A stretch of DNA of 64,000 nt from Neodontobutis hainanensis (lineage: Eukaryota > Chordata > Actinopteri > Gobiiformes > Odontobutidae): assembly GCA_024349245.1 (NCBI GenBank), contig JALDNG010000954.1, positions 90,206 to 154,205 of the forward strand, read 5' to 3'. Positions 27,557 through 42,000 of this stretch are shown piece by piece (position 1 is the stretch's first letter; every line of letters starts with the position of its first letter). Made by a program: the position numbers and the translations under genes. The notes under the pieces were generated by a model, which saw only the letters and a list, made by a program, of their open reading frames with translations, searched no databases and was not told the origin of the DNA.

Positions 27557-28618
27557 TTATTGATGATTATAAGGAATTTCTGCCGCACAATTAGTTATAT
27601 TTCTAATAATATGCCTAAAAAAACCCGCAATATCTTCACTTGAAATATTCTAACATTCAGAAAGCATTAAATCAGACAACATAATCTCCTCTCCAACTCT
27701 TATTCTTGATCTCACATCATTTTTGATTTTCGAGAATGCATTTTCAATGGGATTTAACATATATGAGTAGGGAGATAAAAACTTATATGAAAATCCATAA
27801 CATGATGTTATCCTTTCAATATCGACCCTTCTATGGATCTTCGCATTATCCAATATTAAACATGCACTTCTCATGTTCAGCTCATCTTTTAAAAATATAC
27901 ACAATTCGGTCAGATAGGTATTAAATATATCCGCATTGACCGTTGAATTGGTTATCACTTTGTTGTAGCACATCCGATTGATGGACATGCTGGAAATCAT
28001 CGAAACAGAACGACCACGTACTGTAGGTGTTATTACGTTGGCCTTGGTGCCTTTTTTTTGACCTTGCTTGAGAATTTTTTATTTGAAGGTTCGCTGAAGT
28101 TTCATCAACGAAAATAGCGGAAGAAAAATCGTTTGAAAAAAAATTATTAAACCAAAGCGAATATTCTTTTCGCTGTAATATTTTATCCGGATCATTTACT
28201 CTATCCAATTCATTATGCTTGATTTTAAAATTGATGCCCAATTCTCTTAAGCATTTATCAATTGTCGAAAGGGAAATTTTCAGATTGGGATCCCTTCGCA
28301 ACAAAAATTATTTTGATTTCTTTTAGTGTCAAGTCTGGATTATTAGATATGATCTCTTCGATCGAAGAGATTATACTGTCGTTTGATACAGTCCTAATTT
28401 TCCCACCTTTTTGTTTGTTTGTCAATGTTACCAGTCTTTAAATATCTGGTAACAAATGATCTTGCAGAATTGTAATTCATCTGTACTATTTCAGATGCTT
28501 CCTTTATTGTTTTACCTTGTTCATATAGTCGAACAAGACTTCTTCTTTTTTCATCACTATTCTTCCCATACCGTTTGTTACCAGTATCTGTAGTGTTCGA
28601 ATTTTCGCTTGAGTTCAT
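27557..28618 (-). pseudogene. DD34E transposase, frameshifted
   Basis: Translation runs from ATG 28616-28618 to TAA 27557-27559, about 350 residues if read through the breaks, which is a normal length. The N-terminus has a helix-turn-helix region (SLVRLYEQGKTIKEASEIVQ, then SARSFVTRYLKTGNI). The catalytic triad is visible as IFVDET, ILDNAKIH and MLNPIENAF, with 34 residues between the second Asp and the Glu. Reading phase is lost at three homopolymers, each fitting one extra base: T5 at 28408-28412, A5 at 28303-28307 and T8 at 28052-28059 (plus-strand coordinates). A TAG at 27650-27652 interrupts the last 31 codons. It is inactive as written. Homopolymer sequencing errors could explain the three shifts but not the stop. 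Confidence 0.9.
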
Positions 28619-28746
28619 ATTTATCGTAAAAAGGGCTTATATATCAGAGCCGGGAAAATACGCTGAAAAACACTTTTACCAATATGAAAATAATAAATTC
28701 AATAACTTTGCAATACTATCTACCTTTTCAAAAAAATTGAAAAAAA

Positions 28747-28784
28747 TGATGCAATCGAAAAAAAATGACGCAATTGAAAAAAAA
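28747..28784 (-). repeat. 19-bp direct repeats inside the right transposon end
   Basis: Two adjacent 19-bp units (28747-28765 and 28766-28784), each TGAYGCAATYG plus eight A, differ at two positions. A partial third copy precedes them. The outer unit is the terminal inverted repeat itself. The left end has only one unit. In this superfamily such units are typically transposase binding sites. Confidence 0.7.
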
Positions 28785-28789
28785 TGGTA
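28766..28789 (+). repeat. Right terminal inverted repeat
   Basis: Begins TGACGCAATTG and ends with eight A then TGGTA. It matches the left terminal repeat perfectly in inverted orientation. Confidence 0.9.
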
Positions 28790-31540
28790 TATCTTAAAGA
28801 TATTAAATAAATCTAAAATAATTAAAAAAATTGTAACTTATAAATTAAGATTCATTAAGATTAACATTCTACATTATTAAAATGTAATATATACATAATA
28901 TTTTCAAATTTTAAATGTCTTTAACAAATAAATAAAAAAATAAAAGTCTCATTATTTTGTACATAGATAAATGTATGTTTCAAAATTTATTTTGTTTGTC
29001 TTATAAATATTAATTTCTGTTGTCTATATTTTCTCATATATATAATGTTATTATATATTTTCTTAATTGTTCATTTTCAATAAAAAAATCAATCTGTATA
29101 ATTAAAATGTTATTTTAAATTTATTATATTAAGTTGCTCATATTAAAGATTCATCTTTTAATATTAATTTAATTTTTTTTTAATTTTCATATTTTATTAA
29201 AATAAATTTATTAATTTTTACATTTTAATAATATAATTTGAACATAATATCGTTATGAAAAAATAAAAATTTGTACATTTGATCACAAAAGTAAAAAAAT
29301 TTCAAAAATAGAATAATTATGAACATTATTTAAAAAAAATCATTTATAAATAAAACTGACTGAAAAATATAAATACATAGATTTTTGATGTAAATAGATT
29401 TTAAGAATATCTTTTATTAAATGTTATTAATAAATAAAAAGGTCACAATATTGTGGGTTAAATAATTATAGATAGTTTTGTGTAAAAAAATCTTGTAATG
29501 ATCAAATAAATTTTTTTATCATTCAATTTTAATTAATATCATAAAGCATTCAAATATTAAAATAACTCATAAAAAATTAAAGGAAATATTATTCATCATG
29601 ATATTCTTTAAATCATTATCATATATAGAAACGTTTAAATTTTTAAATTTAAAATGAATAATAAATATATATTTATTTTACTTTAACGAACAAATGATTA
29701 TGCATCAAAATTGTTATTTTCTGTTTTTTCAAGTAAGTTTAAATATTAAATAAAAAAATTAATGCACATTTGTAAATTATGAAATCAAATAAATTTTACT
29801 TACTTTTATACATGAAAAATTGTCTTATTTCATAACGATATTTTTATCTCTCAATTTATAGAATATTACATACACTCTAGAGATTAATATTTAATATATT
29901 TATTGAATTATCTTATTTTTAGTTTTAAAATAAATACCATAGATTATTTTATAATTATTTATTCTATTTATTTGACATTAAATGATTAATTTCTAAAAAA
30001 ATAAATTTGGTTTTTATTCATATTTTGTTAATGAGTTTTGTATAGAACTCTTTTTTTTGTCAAAATTAAATTGATATAATAAATAGGCTGATTTTACAGT
30101 ACATTAAAGATAATTTTTTTTTAAATTAGTATGATTCAGAAGGATCTTCAGAATGAATCACACTTATGAGATAAACTTAAATTAAGACAACTTTTTAATT
30201 TTATGAAAAAATATCTCTAAATGTAACTCCAATTTATCTTTTTAAAAATTTTGTAATTCACAAAGTTATATACTGTATCAAAGAATTGATTTCTTAAAAT
30301 ATAAAAAGTATAAAATTTATATATTATTCTTTTGAATCTACATAAAAACAGTTTAAAAATTTTTCGTCATGCAGAATTAACGTCAAAAAGTATTTCTCAA
30401 AATTTTACAAAAACCATTTTTTAACAGTTTTACAAACATATTATTTTATAAATTTAGATCAAAAATTGTACATTTGTTGATGTATTGATAATTAAAATTA
30501 TTTTTTTATAATTACAAAGCATTTTATTATGTTTAAGTTTCAATATCAATACAGCAAAAAATTTTTACATATTTATATAAATACATCAACTTATGATTAT
30601 CAAATTGGTGAAAAATTTCATAATATATAATTTATATTTGAATTTAATAGTTTTTATAAAATATAAATTCGCTAATTATTTATGTGTTTATAAAATAAAT
30701 TCATAAAATAACTGCATTTTGAATTTTGTTTCAAATGAATGATATGGAGTTTATCAATTAATAGTTATAATTTCTTATGTTTATTGATCTATGAATCTTA
30801 TTTTTTTACGTAGATTTTAAAAATCATATTTGATGAACTGTGTTTGTCAGTATCGTTCTGGTTATTAAATAAGAATCTCATTGATAAAATTTAGAGTGAT
30901 TTCATTTATAACTATTTTGTATCATTGAATATTATGTTCAAATACTCCACTTTTTTTCAAGAATTAAATATATTTTTAAGGTATAGATAATATTTTGAAA
31001 TTTAAAAAGTAAAAATATATCTATTTAAAGTAATTTTCTCATATATCACATTTTTAAATTTCTTTAATTATATTACGTATGCATTATATTTAAAGTATGA
31101 CTTAACTGTTTTATAATTTCGGAACATTGTAAATCATATAAATAGCTGTAAACATATGATATATATGAAAAATATAGTTTAATTTAACATAATTTTAAAA
31201 ATTCTATAAAATTATGATTTGAAGTGATATATTCAAAGGTAATAATCAAATGAAATTTTTTTTAGTTTTATTTATTTTATTCATAAAATTAATATATTTA
31301 ATAACTAAGTATAAAATATTAAAATATATATAATTTAAAAAATATAATAGTTCACGATTTTGAAATAAAATTGGAGTTTTAAAAATAAATTAAAAATATA
31401 CCCATTAAAAATTTATATTTTTTTCAAAATCATTATATTTTTTTATTTATATGATTAATAAAATTTCAATTAAAATATATGTAATATAATATAAATTAGT
31501 TATTTTTTTAAAATTAACTTTCAACTCATCTGTTTAAATT
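28790..31540. other. Very AT-rich spacer right of the transposon
   Basis: A/T runs and dense stops in all frames. I see no gene, RNA or repeat structure here. Confidence 0.5.
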
Positions 31541-32172
31541 TTTTCATATACTGTTAGGTAAATATAGGTAAGTATAATATCACAGTTATTTTATCAAAGC
31601 GATCATCATTTGGTCTATATTAGTAGTTTATGCTTTCTTACTAATCATGGATACGAATAAATAATACTTTGTTTTTTCTCTAAATAAAATTTCGAAATAG
31701 TTCATGAACTTATAAATTTTATTTCTAAAAAATTGTCGAAATAATTGGATTATCATATTTGAAAACCACGATTAAATGATTATTCTGACAGATTTTTAAA
31801 ATATATCTAAAATATAATTTTTGATAAATTTGTAAAATTATATGAAACTTCTATAGAATTATATCAAATTACTTTAAATAGAAATTTAAAATATGAATAA
31901 TTTGAAAATAATAAGAAATATTTTGTGGTTTATTGAAATTTTTATGACAGAGCTTGGAAATTAATTAGATGGAGATAAATCATAAAGTTATGTATTATAG
32001 TTTTTAATTTACAATGCGTAGTCATCTAAAATAACAACATAAACTGTGCTTTTCTCAAAAAATTTAGAATAATTTTCATCTTAAAAAAGGCTTGAGTTAT
32101 ATATTGTTTATGTGATGATGAGGATAGACCTAAATTAAACTCGTCGTATATATCTTTATATAACTTTTTTAG

Positions 32173-35100
32173 ATTATCTTCAAGAAAGACAACAAATCCA
32201 AGGATCTGTTTATATATGTGCCCGAAGTATACGATTTAGAAAGTTCAGATGAGAATGCCTAGAAAAGAAAACAATACTACTAAGAGTGTATCTGTGTTTA
32301 TGAAAATAAAAAATTTAGATTTTTAAGGAAAATATTCTGAAACACATGAATAAGAAATAAATTTAAATGTAAATTCCGAACTATTCTCATATGATATATA
32401 TAAAGAATAATTCATGAAATATAAATTTAGTTTCAGATAGTGTTTGTGAATCATTGAATCTGTTTCAGTCGGCAAAGACGTCTGACGGCCTTAATAACGT
32501 ATTCTAGCTATCAGCACGTAGACAACAAGATATAGTTGAATATAGTTAGACTCAAAAACGTTATATAAATTTATATTTTACATGAAAGGTAATAAAGATA
32601 TGAAAACACGGTATATCTAATAGTATTAACGGTTGTTGTGGTATTTTTCTTCAGCTATCACGTAAGCTGATGTAACATAAGATAAGTTAATTTGATGTTA
32701 AAATAAGTTTATAACTGAGACAATATAATTTTAAAGAATGGAAGTTTGAGGCAAGATTAATTATTACAAAATGATAGTGGATCATCAATATTGCTTAAAT
32801 TTTAATTTATATCAAAAGACAATTATAAAAACATTTATACAATAAATATAATTTTTTACATTCAGCCATTCTAATTCTGTCATTAGATGAGTGCCAATTT
32901 AGATTTTCATTTAGGATGATTGATTCATTATAAAATTATATGTTTTTAAAATATACTTTTTATAAGATTTGATTCTTAAATTGGGTTTTTCTTAATAAAA
33001 ATTTAAACATCCCATTCTCAAACTCCGTCTCAGTCAAGCGGAAGAACAGCCTAAATGATTCTATGTTTCTTTTGTTTAAAATTGATTATAAAACAGTGGT
33101 TTCCAAACTTAATAAAATTATTAATGATAAAATAATGACTAATTGTGTTTTATCTCATGATCCAAATATAATTGTTGATTTATATCGTGATGTGCTCATG
33201 AAATATGAATTTTTTATCTTAAAACCTGACTATGATCATAGATTCTGTCTTCTTTTGAGGATTTATTAAAAATTGACAATAATATTCCTCTTAAAAACAA
33301 CATATTAGTACCATTAATTCAAACAGAGAAATTTAAAAATTCGCGGAATGAAAAATGATATCCTTAAATTATATCTAAATCAACCTTAGTTAGACTCATT
33401 ATATTGTTTTAAAACATCAAATAATGATGACTCAACAATTTGCATCGATAAGCAGAAATAAAATAATCAGAAGAATATCGACGTGTACTAGGAATATGAA
33501 TATATTTGAAAATAAATGAAAGTTACTGTGCTAAATAGTAAATAAAGTTAAATTTGATAAACAGTCTCAATCAAACGAGAGCAAAAGATTAATACAAAAT
33601 AAGAAAACGACATTTACGACTAAGTTTTAAATATATTCACTTCAAATTTATGTCATATGTGCTCTTTATCGCTCAATGTACATTACACAGAATGACAGGT
33701 TCTGTATTGTAAAATGATTGATAAATTAATAATGACATTAATAAATTATATATTCGTAACATTTACGCATAATCATGTTTTTCGAATCACATATAGCAGT
33801 CATTAAAACTTTTGAAGAACCGGTAATTTGATATTTGATCTAAATGAGAATTTTTCAAATATAAATTTAATTCAAAAGAAACTTGGTTGAAGAGAAATAT
33901 GCAAACGCAGATCTGATCAAAGATGAAAAATTTTCAAATTAAGTTATTCTTTTCTTCTAAGAATGAATTACATTAATTTTTGTGAGTGTGCTTTTACCAG
34001 AGATTATTTTTAAATTATGCTTTGATTGAGACAACTTTTAAAAATTTAACTTATCAACTTGGTATATTAAGATAAAAGTAAACCGATTATCTTTCGTTTG
34101 ATTCCTTGACATCTCATTTCGATTAAAATCAGGTTTAAACCTTTCATGATTTTTATAAAAATTTTGATAAACACAAATTTAAGTTGTACAGGAAATAAAG
34201 TGATTATATCTATAAATTTTGACGTAAATACAGTTAAAAATGTTTAAACTACGATTATCAAACATAAGATTAAATAGAACCGAAATATTTCTTTCGTAAG
34301 ATAAAGTTTTATAACCATCGAGTATGTTTTTATAAATTATGACTGTACAATTTAGCTTAAAAATCTCAGAAATTAATGTATAATGATCCCAGAGGATATT
34401 TATCACAGCTTAGATATTTTTTTGAACGTATATGTAGGATAGACTAATATCTGAACATGAATTTTACAATCATTCATCGTAGTGACTCTAAATATGTAAA
34501 GGCTTAAGCCAAGACAACAAAGAGTTTGTCTCAAGCGGAAGCACCAGTTAGCGTTGTATGAGATTTTTGTAAAAATTAATTAGTATTTCAGATGCATCAA
34601 ATCAAGAAGACACAATAAAATATTTTAAAGAACTTAGTGATTTATCTTTTGAACCCTGATCAAGTATACTATGTCAGATTAACGATTTCGTGAATAATAA
34701 TTAATGATAATTTTTTTGAAACAATACTCTATTCGTATATGATTGTTAGAAGACCGAGGATACGCATCGAAATTTTTGACAGGGAAAAATATATTTCATT
34801 AATTATACGCATGTGTAAAGAAGAAAGCTGACATTTTGTTTTTGATAGAACGTTGTCTCGCATCATTTGTAAATTTTATTGTACTTTAATGCACCAATAC
34901 ATAAATAACAATATCGACGGTGTGTGAAATATTCAGAAGAAATAATATCTTGTTTTTAATCTGAGAGCCTACAGCAGTAAATTCGAATATATTCTTTGGA
35001 TAGTTTTTAGATGTATGTCGCTTTCTTATACATGTTACGAATGCTGAAAACCGTTAAATTTTGGTTATACGGGTTAATTGTATAAAATTCGAAACAAAGA

Positions 35101-35480
35101 TCCTAACTATAAGAGCTTATGTTAACAACATTTATTTTAGATTTATCAAAAAGGTCGTGATAAAATTTGAAACATCTTTAATAGTTCATAATAATATTGT
35201 TCTCAATTCACCTGTCAGAATTTTGAATTATTTTGTATAAGGTTAGAAATTTCGTAAACGTTTAATATAGAGTATCAAACTCAGTTAGATGGAATTGGTA
35301 AACAGATATATCAAGAATATTATTTCTTCAGAATGTAAATCCATCGAGAATCTCGATCAATGGGAATCTTGTTAAATATTTGTTATTTTCTCATTTAATT
35401 TTACAGCTCATACTTTCAAGGCGTTTACCAATTCGAACTAATGTTTGAAATAAAGCAACACCTGCAATTAAAAAAATATT
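32173..35480 (+). pseudogene. Decayed plus-strand gene or gene array, unrecognised
   Basis: Open runs well above chance for this composition follow one another on the plus strand. 32173-32262 ends YDLESSDENA, then stop. 32969-33269 is about 100 codons without a stop and includes SKLNKIINDKIMTNCVL. A one-base deletion near 33240 then moves the frame to 33240-33358 (SSFEDLLKIDNN). Around 34577-35390 a single frame has runs of 45, 31, 33 and 26 codons between stops. Further in-phase stops and shifts show it is not functional. A short GTYTCARTC-type motif recurs at 32466, 33027, 33564 and 34528. No known family is recognised. Confidence 0.4.
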
Positions 35481-36060
35481 TGAATTCTTCCAAAGAATCA
35501 TTTGAAGCAATAGACTCAGCGAATTATTATACATAGTGTTTGTTATGTCTAAAAATAAAGGTAAATCCCAACGGCGAGAAATTAAAAGCTTCTAATAGGA
35601 TTTTGATGATATTGTCTTTTTTTTACATAAAAACAAAAGAGATTCATAAAAAGTCAGCATGTCAAAAATGTGAAATTGTAGGATTAATTTTGATAATATT
35701 CGTTAACTGATCACTGAAATTAAATTTAACATCGATAATTTTTTGGTTAATCCTAAAAGATGCTAAGTTAGTTTCACCATATGAATTGCAAACAAATGAA
35801 GTTAAAAAAAAGCGAAAAATTCAAAAGGTGACATATTAAACTCTGGTCCTATAAGAAAAAGATTATGGTTCCTTTATCTTGTGATGATAGAATTGTTATC
35901 ATTAACATCGTTTACACTGAATCCTATGATAAATCTTTTTTCATTTTCACCTGAGCGATAATATCTGAAGGCTCACGAAATATTGTTAAAATAGATATGA
36001 AAATAGTTCCCTGAAGTTAAAAAGAATATGAATAGCTAATTGTAGCTATATGTGTTTCGT

Positions 36061-39000
36061 ATTGATATTGATTTTTTACAGTTCAAATGAAATAATATAT
36101 TTTAAAATATTTTAAATCAAAGTAACTATTTAATTTAATAGTAATCATTATTTCTAAAAATTAATTAAGTGTCATGATTTTATTTTTTATTCGATGATAA
36201 TGTATATTTATTTTATTTAAAATTTATTAATGGTTTTATTGTACTATTGAAATCAATTTAATTTTTATTAGAACATGCATGTTGATTATATTTTGAAATA
36301 AATATGCATATTATATTTAGTAAAGAAGAAAACGATAACATATCAATACTTTTAAAAATATAATTACAATTTTATACTTTATGGATTTAACTGAATATAG
36401 ATATAATTATAGTTTAATTAAACGTTTATTTTTTGAATTAAAAACATTTTTGTTTGTTAGTATCAAGCTTTTATTTATATATCTTATCATAAATCGTTAC
36501 CGTTAATAAATTTGAGTGGATACTCTTTATATATTATCGATTAAAATGAAAATCGAGAATATTTGAAAATGGTAAATTTTTTAATTCGAATTTAACATTT
36601 GTTTAAATTCCCCTGGAATACAAGTGTTTGTTCAAATTATTTCAAATGAATTTTATTTCAGATATTATATAAATAAATTGAAATGTTAATGAAAATAAAA
36701 CTTATTATTTGATAAATTTAAAACTTATACAAAATATTTGATTGTAAAATACAATAAAATTCAATCTAAAAAAAATTAAATAAATTAATAAAAAGATATT
36801 TGACATAGAATCAAATATTTAAATAAAAATGTTTAATTAGCTTAGGATCATAGATTTTTTCACAAATTTTTGATAAAATAAATTAATATAAATATTATTT
36901 TTTTTGAGATTATGAAGATTCTCTTTGATCTTTAAATTTAAATATTTTAAAAATCGTTAATTTATCATTGATTATAAAAAACACTTTAAAAGAATAAATC
37001 CATGCTATGGTTTAAATTCTTATGTATTGGTATTTTATTGAAATCAAAAATATGTAACATTTAAAAACGTTATGGAATTAATATTATGAAGAAGTGGACG
37101 CTTAGATATCTTATATTACAATCAAATTATTAATTTAAATAGTTTTTATCTCTAAATATAAAAAATATGATAATTGAATTTTATTTATGTCATTTAAATT
37201 TATTTGTGGATTGATACTAATATATTAACGAATGTATGATACATTCATGTTAGTTACTCTCATTCGACTAATATATTTGATATTGAATTGTTTTAATGGC
37301 TTACTCAACTAAGATAAATATGATATCAAATTAATGATTAAAAATAGGATAAATAAGGCTATAATTTATATATATATACGTTATATGTTGATATCGAATC
37401 ATACCTCAATTGTTTAGTTTATGATATAAAATTAAATTATTATGATGCTAGATTCAAAATATCACATTTAATGAATATCATTATAATTTTAAAACATAAA
37501 ATTATCAATAAATATTTTTATGTGTTTTAAAATAAGTCACAAAGATAATATTATAAAATTGAATCAACAAATATAATTTTATTGCTGAATGAATTCTTTA
37601 ATTTACATGCACTGTTTTATGTAAACGAGTGTTATTTTTTTAAAATATTTTTGCTTGACAATAATTTAAATTTGAAAAGTCGTATATTATTTAAATTGAT
37701 ATAAATTCGAAAAATAAATTTTCTACAATAATTAATATATGTTTATAATTAATCCTGATATTTTATTTTAAAATATCAAAATTGATTTTTTTATATTCTT
37801 AAAAATGCATTTTAAATTAATTATGTTGAAATAATTTAAAGATAAATAATAAATTTATGATCGAATTAAAAATATTGAATAAAATATTAATAATTCATCA
37901 ATATTATATTTAAAATAAACTATATGCACTTTATAATTTGTATATTTTTCTTATTTTATTGGGAATATATATGATGTAAACATTATATAATCACTTTAAA
38001 TATATATTTTTAGAGATCTAAATTTAATCAAAAACCAGACGATATTGATACAAAAATTTTTTTCATATAAATTAAATCTTTTTATTAATCTACCATGACC
38101 ATAGATGTTCTTAATTAAAGCTAAGTTTAAGTAAACAATATATTTAAATAATTTTACGTTATTTTTATTTCAATTAATTTTGAAAAAACAATACAATAAT
38201 AAATCATATACTTTTTTTGAAATTTAAAGAATTCAAAATTTTATTTATAAAGAAAAAAAATTTTTTAAGGATTTATTTTTATCAAATAAAAAATATTAAC
38301 AGTATGTTTATCAGTGTAAAAAATATTTATATTTTGATTGTTACATTTAATAAGATTTAAATAATAATATATATTTGTGTTTTGTGAACAATTACAATAT
38401 ATCTATTATATCAATCAAAAAATTAAATTAATATCAAAAGATCAAATTGCTATTAAAATGCTGAAATTAATATGTAATTATGTATGCATTTTATTAAAAT
38501 TAACTACTACATTTCATACGATAAATAAATAAATATTTTTAATTTTAAAAAATAAATTTACTTCAAAAAATTACCATTTCTATCTAAAATTATAAAGGAA
38601 ATATTAAAAAAATAATATAATTAATTCAAATTTTTATGCATATTTTTATTCATTTACATGATTACAAAATTTCTTCTTTTTATTTTGTATTCATACTAAT
38701 AGCATTCAGATATAATTGAAATATATATTTACAGATAAATATTCAAAAAAATATTTTTATAACATCATTATTATATTGTAATATGATAAAAATATTTTTA
38801 AATTTATTTTACCTCCTCTATTCATTTTCACCTAATATTAAAAATAACATCGACAAAAATTTAGACAATATGAATAGTTTTGAAAAAGCTTCTGAGATAG
38901 ATTAAATAGAATGTAATGCGTTTATTATTCAAACATTTTATATCATTTTATCTTATTTTTATGTATCATTTTAAAAAATAAAAATTGGAGTTATTAAATT

Positions 39001-42000
39001 ATTTAAGATTCAATTTTCTTACAAAACAAATATTTTTGCATATATTTTATAAAAAACATCGATTGAAAATTTTAAACAATATACACATAAATAATGCATT
39101 ATTGTGGAGAATATTAATCAAAATAATCATTGATACTTTGATTAAAAAATAGGTTAAAATGGTGTTATATGAAAAATAAATGTCATTAAATGTTAAAATA
39201 AACTTATCATACATAGAACCAATATCAATTTTCAATTTTTGTTCAAAAATATTTAAAATCTGGTAATATTCATGAAATAAATATTTCAAAACATGGTTCA
39301 AAACAGTTGAATTGAAATTATAAATACAGCTATATCGATATATTTAATAGTCACTAATTTCTCAAATTTTTTAAAAAGCTATATAACGATAAAATCAAAA
39401 AATCTAGATATTTGAATAATAGATTTTCAAATATTTCATATCAGTAAATTTTCAAATTATTTAAAAATTGATTAAATTTTTGACTTATCAATATCAAATT
39501 TATATAAATCATAATTTGGAATATATCATTGATTTTCTAAATTAATTTCGCTTTAATTCAATACTCAAAAAATAAATTATAAGATTATAAATAAATTCGA
39601 ATTATTTTATTTAATTTTTTTTTATCTTTATAAATTTTCTTTATGAATGCTCATAAATTTTTCTTTACTTATATTTAAAACAATCGATAAATATATGAAT
39701 GCCATTACAAATATTTTGAACCTAATTTCTATCAAATGATGCAATTTACACTCAGATATAAATTTTAAAGATACATTTATAAATAATATATTTAATCAAT
39801 TCTTAGTTATAAGCAAAGACAAAAATATAAAAAAAAATTTGTTTAAATTTTTACACTATTTAATATAATTTAAAATATGTCATGTAAATATATCGAAGAA
39901 TTCAATGTTAAATTTTTATCTTTCTTTTTTTTATTTTTTAAAAGAATTTACGGAACATATCAATTTATAAAATTGTATTTTACATTTTTAATTGGGTTTA
40001 AAAAGAATTTTTTAAATTATTAAAGTTATGTTGAATAAAATATGGTACATAATAAATTTTATTTGAATTTGTTTTTTAAAATATCGTTTAATTATCATTT
40101 AAGTAAATTTAATTCTAAATTAAAAAGCTTAACATTTATTAAATTTTGATTTTTTGTGTTTTTAGAATAAATTTATCTCAAGATATTTTTGATATCTCTA
40201 ATGTAATATACATAAATTAAGAAAATTTAATTAGATGAAAATTATATGATTCACTAATAATATTAAATATAAATTGTCAAATATTAATATCTCTGAATGT
40301 TGCAGCACTTTCAAAATATATTCAAATTAATTTCAAGTATATATTACTGATATAAAAATAGATATTATTAAGGATATGTTCACAGAGTAATTAAGTTTAA
40401 TGTTAATATTATTTTTATCATAAGTTAATTAGAACGATAAAAATTTATTTAGATTATATGAGTTTTTGAATCATGAAAAGATCTTGCAAAGTGGATGCTT
40501 TACACGTTGTACCATCTTAGACGATTATTAAAGGGCCAATTATTATTATCTTTTTTGGGTATCAAATATTTTTAATATTTTTCAATATAATTTGAGGATT
40601 AATATGTGTGAAAAATATGAAATTAAATGTTATATAAACTTATTTGCTGTAAAATTTTTTTAATTTTTGTTTCAAGTGTTTGAAAAACACTTAAGATAAT
40701 TTTGGAAATTTTTCACATTTAGAATTTTAAAATTGTGTTACTACCTCATCAAAATGGAAAATCAATTAAAAAATACAAAATTGATATTTTATACAGGTAG
40801 AGTATAACAAAATATCAATAATTATTTCATGATTTTATTTATTTATGTGAACAAACAAACAAAGATTTACAAATAAAAACAATATAAATAATATATAATG
40901 AAAACTTTCATTGAATCAAAGAAACTATCAATCTTTTACGAACGTCACAGAAATACTTGTATCAATATTAAATATTATATAATTTTTAACGGTAAGTTAA
41001 AAAAATCATTTGATATTTTTGTAAGTTCAGAATGTTTTAGATTCATCGAAAAGATCATAAATTTTAATCTAAGAGATATTTTTGCTGTATTTATTGAAAA
41101 TAATATCCATCTTCTGCTAGAAATTTAGAATAGACTGGATTAAGGTTAATTTTATTTTATGATATGATTTTTTGAACATAATAATTTATGAAAGAAATAT
41201 AACCTTTTTTTCATGTAATTATTTTTATTTACGTTTAAAATGTAGCATATTTCTTATCATAAAATAGATACAATATTTTTTATAATAAACAAACTTTTAA
41301 ATAAAAATTAATTTTTCATGTAAATAAATTCATATATATTTTCATTTTCAATTTGGAATAAGCTAATTTAGGAAAAGATAAATGATATTATTTGACATAA
41401 TGATTTCATCTTATCTTAGAAGAAATCGATGAAATAAATTTTATTATGATTAAAGCACATTAATTTAAAATATAAATATAAATTTTATTTTATGAAGATT
41501 TATAAACATATGAATTATATCTAAATTTTTCATAAAATGATTTAAAAATCAAAATGTATAATTCATTGTAAATTTTTTAGTGTCTTCCAGTTGTTCTCAT
41601 TGTATTAGTATGTTAATCTGATTTTATTAATATTAGTTTTTTGAAACAAGGATTTGAATTTTCTTGAAACTTATATGATCTTGATATAAACATTAGTTTT
41701 TAGAATTTAAATATGATATTATTTAAGAATTATTGTCAGGATAAAGTAAAAACTAATAACATATATGTTATTTGTTTATACTTAATATGTAAGTAGAATA
41801 AAAAATGTATATGATCGTTTGTGTATTTCAAATTTTTTATGTATTTCATTTTTAAATAAATATTTATCATTATTTTTCGATAATTAAATTATCAAAATTT
41901 AATTGGATTTTAACTTTAATCTTTTTTTATTCATATTGATTCTATTTAAGAATTTTGTGAAATTTTTTTAAATGAATCAAGTTTTATCTATTTTAGCCTC

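Larger units (their letters stand above)
27484..28789 (-). mobile_element. Tc1/mariner-IS630 type DNA transposon
   Basis: The 1.3-kb element is bounded by perfect 24-bp inverted repeats (27484-27507 and 28766-28789, counting the flanking TA as part of each). The ends read TA-CCATT and AATGG-TA, consistent with the TA target-site duplication of this superfamily. It encodes one transposase on the minus strand, now broken (27557-28618). Its GC content is clearly higher than the flanking spacer, suggesting it arrived more recently than the DNA around it. No second copy or deletion derivative was seen in the window. Confidence 0.9.

Noticed and set aside
28575..28880. 101-codon plus-strand open frame across the transposon right end
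   Set aside because: It is the complement of the transposase N-terminus and the terminal repeats; a shadow.
33564..33860. Reassigned stop codons (ciliate-like code) to explain interrupted frames
   Set aside because: All three stop codons interrupt the frames without consistency, and the microexon genes use TAA and TGA as normal terminal stops.
34179..34406. 75-codon minus-strand open frame
   Set aside because: The plus strand of the same stretch also reads as coding-like remnant with stops; the strand cannot be decided, so no separate gene is called.
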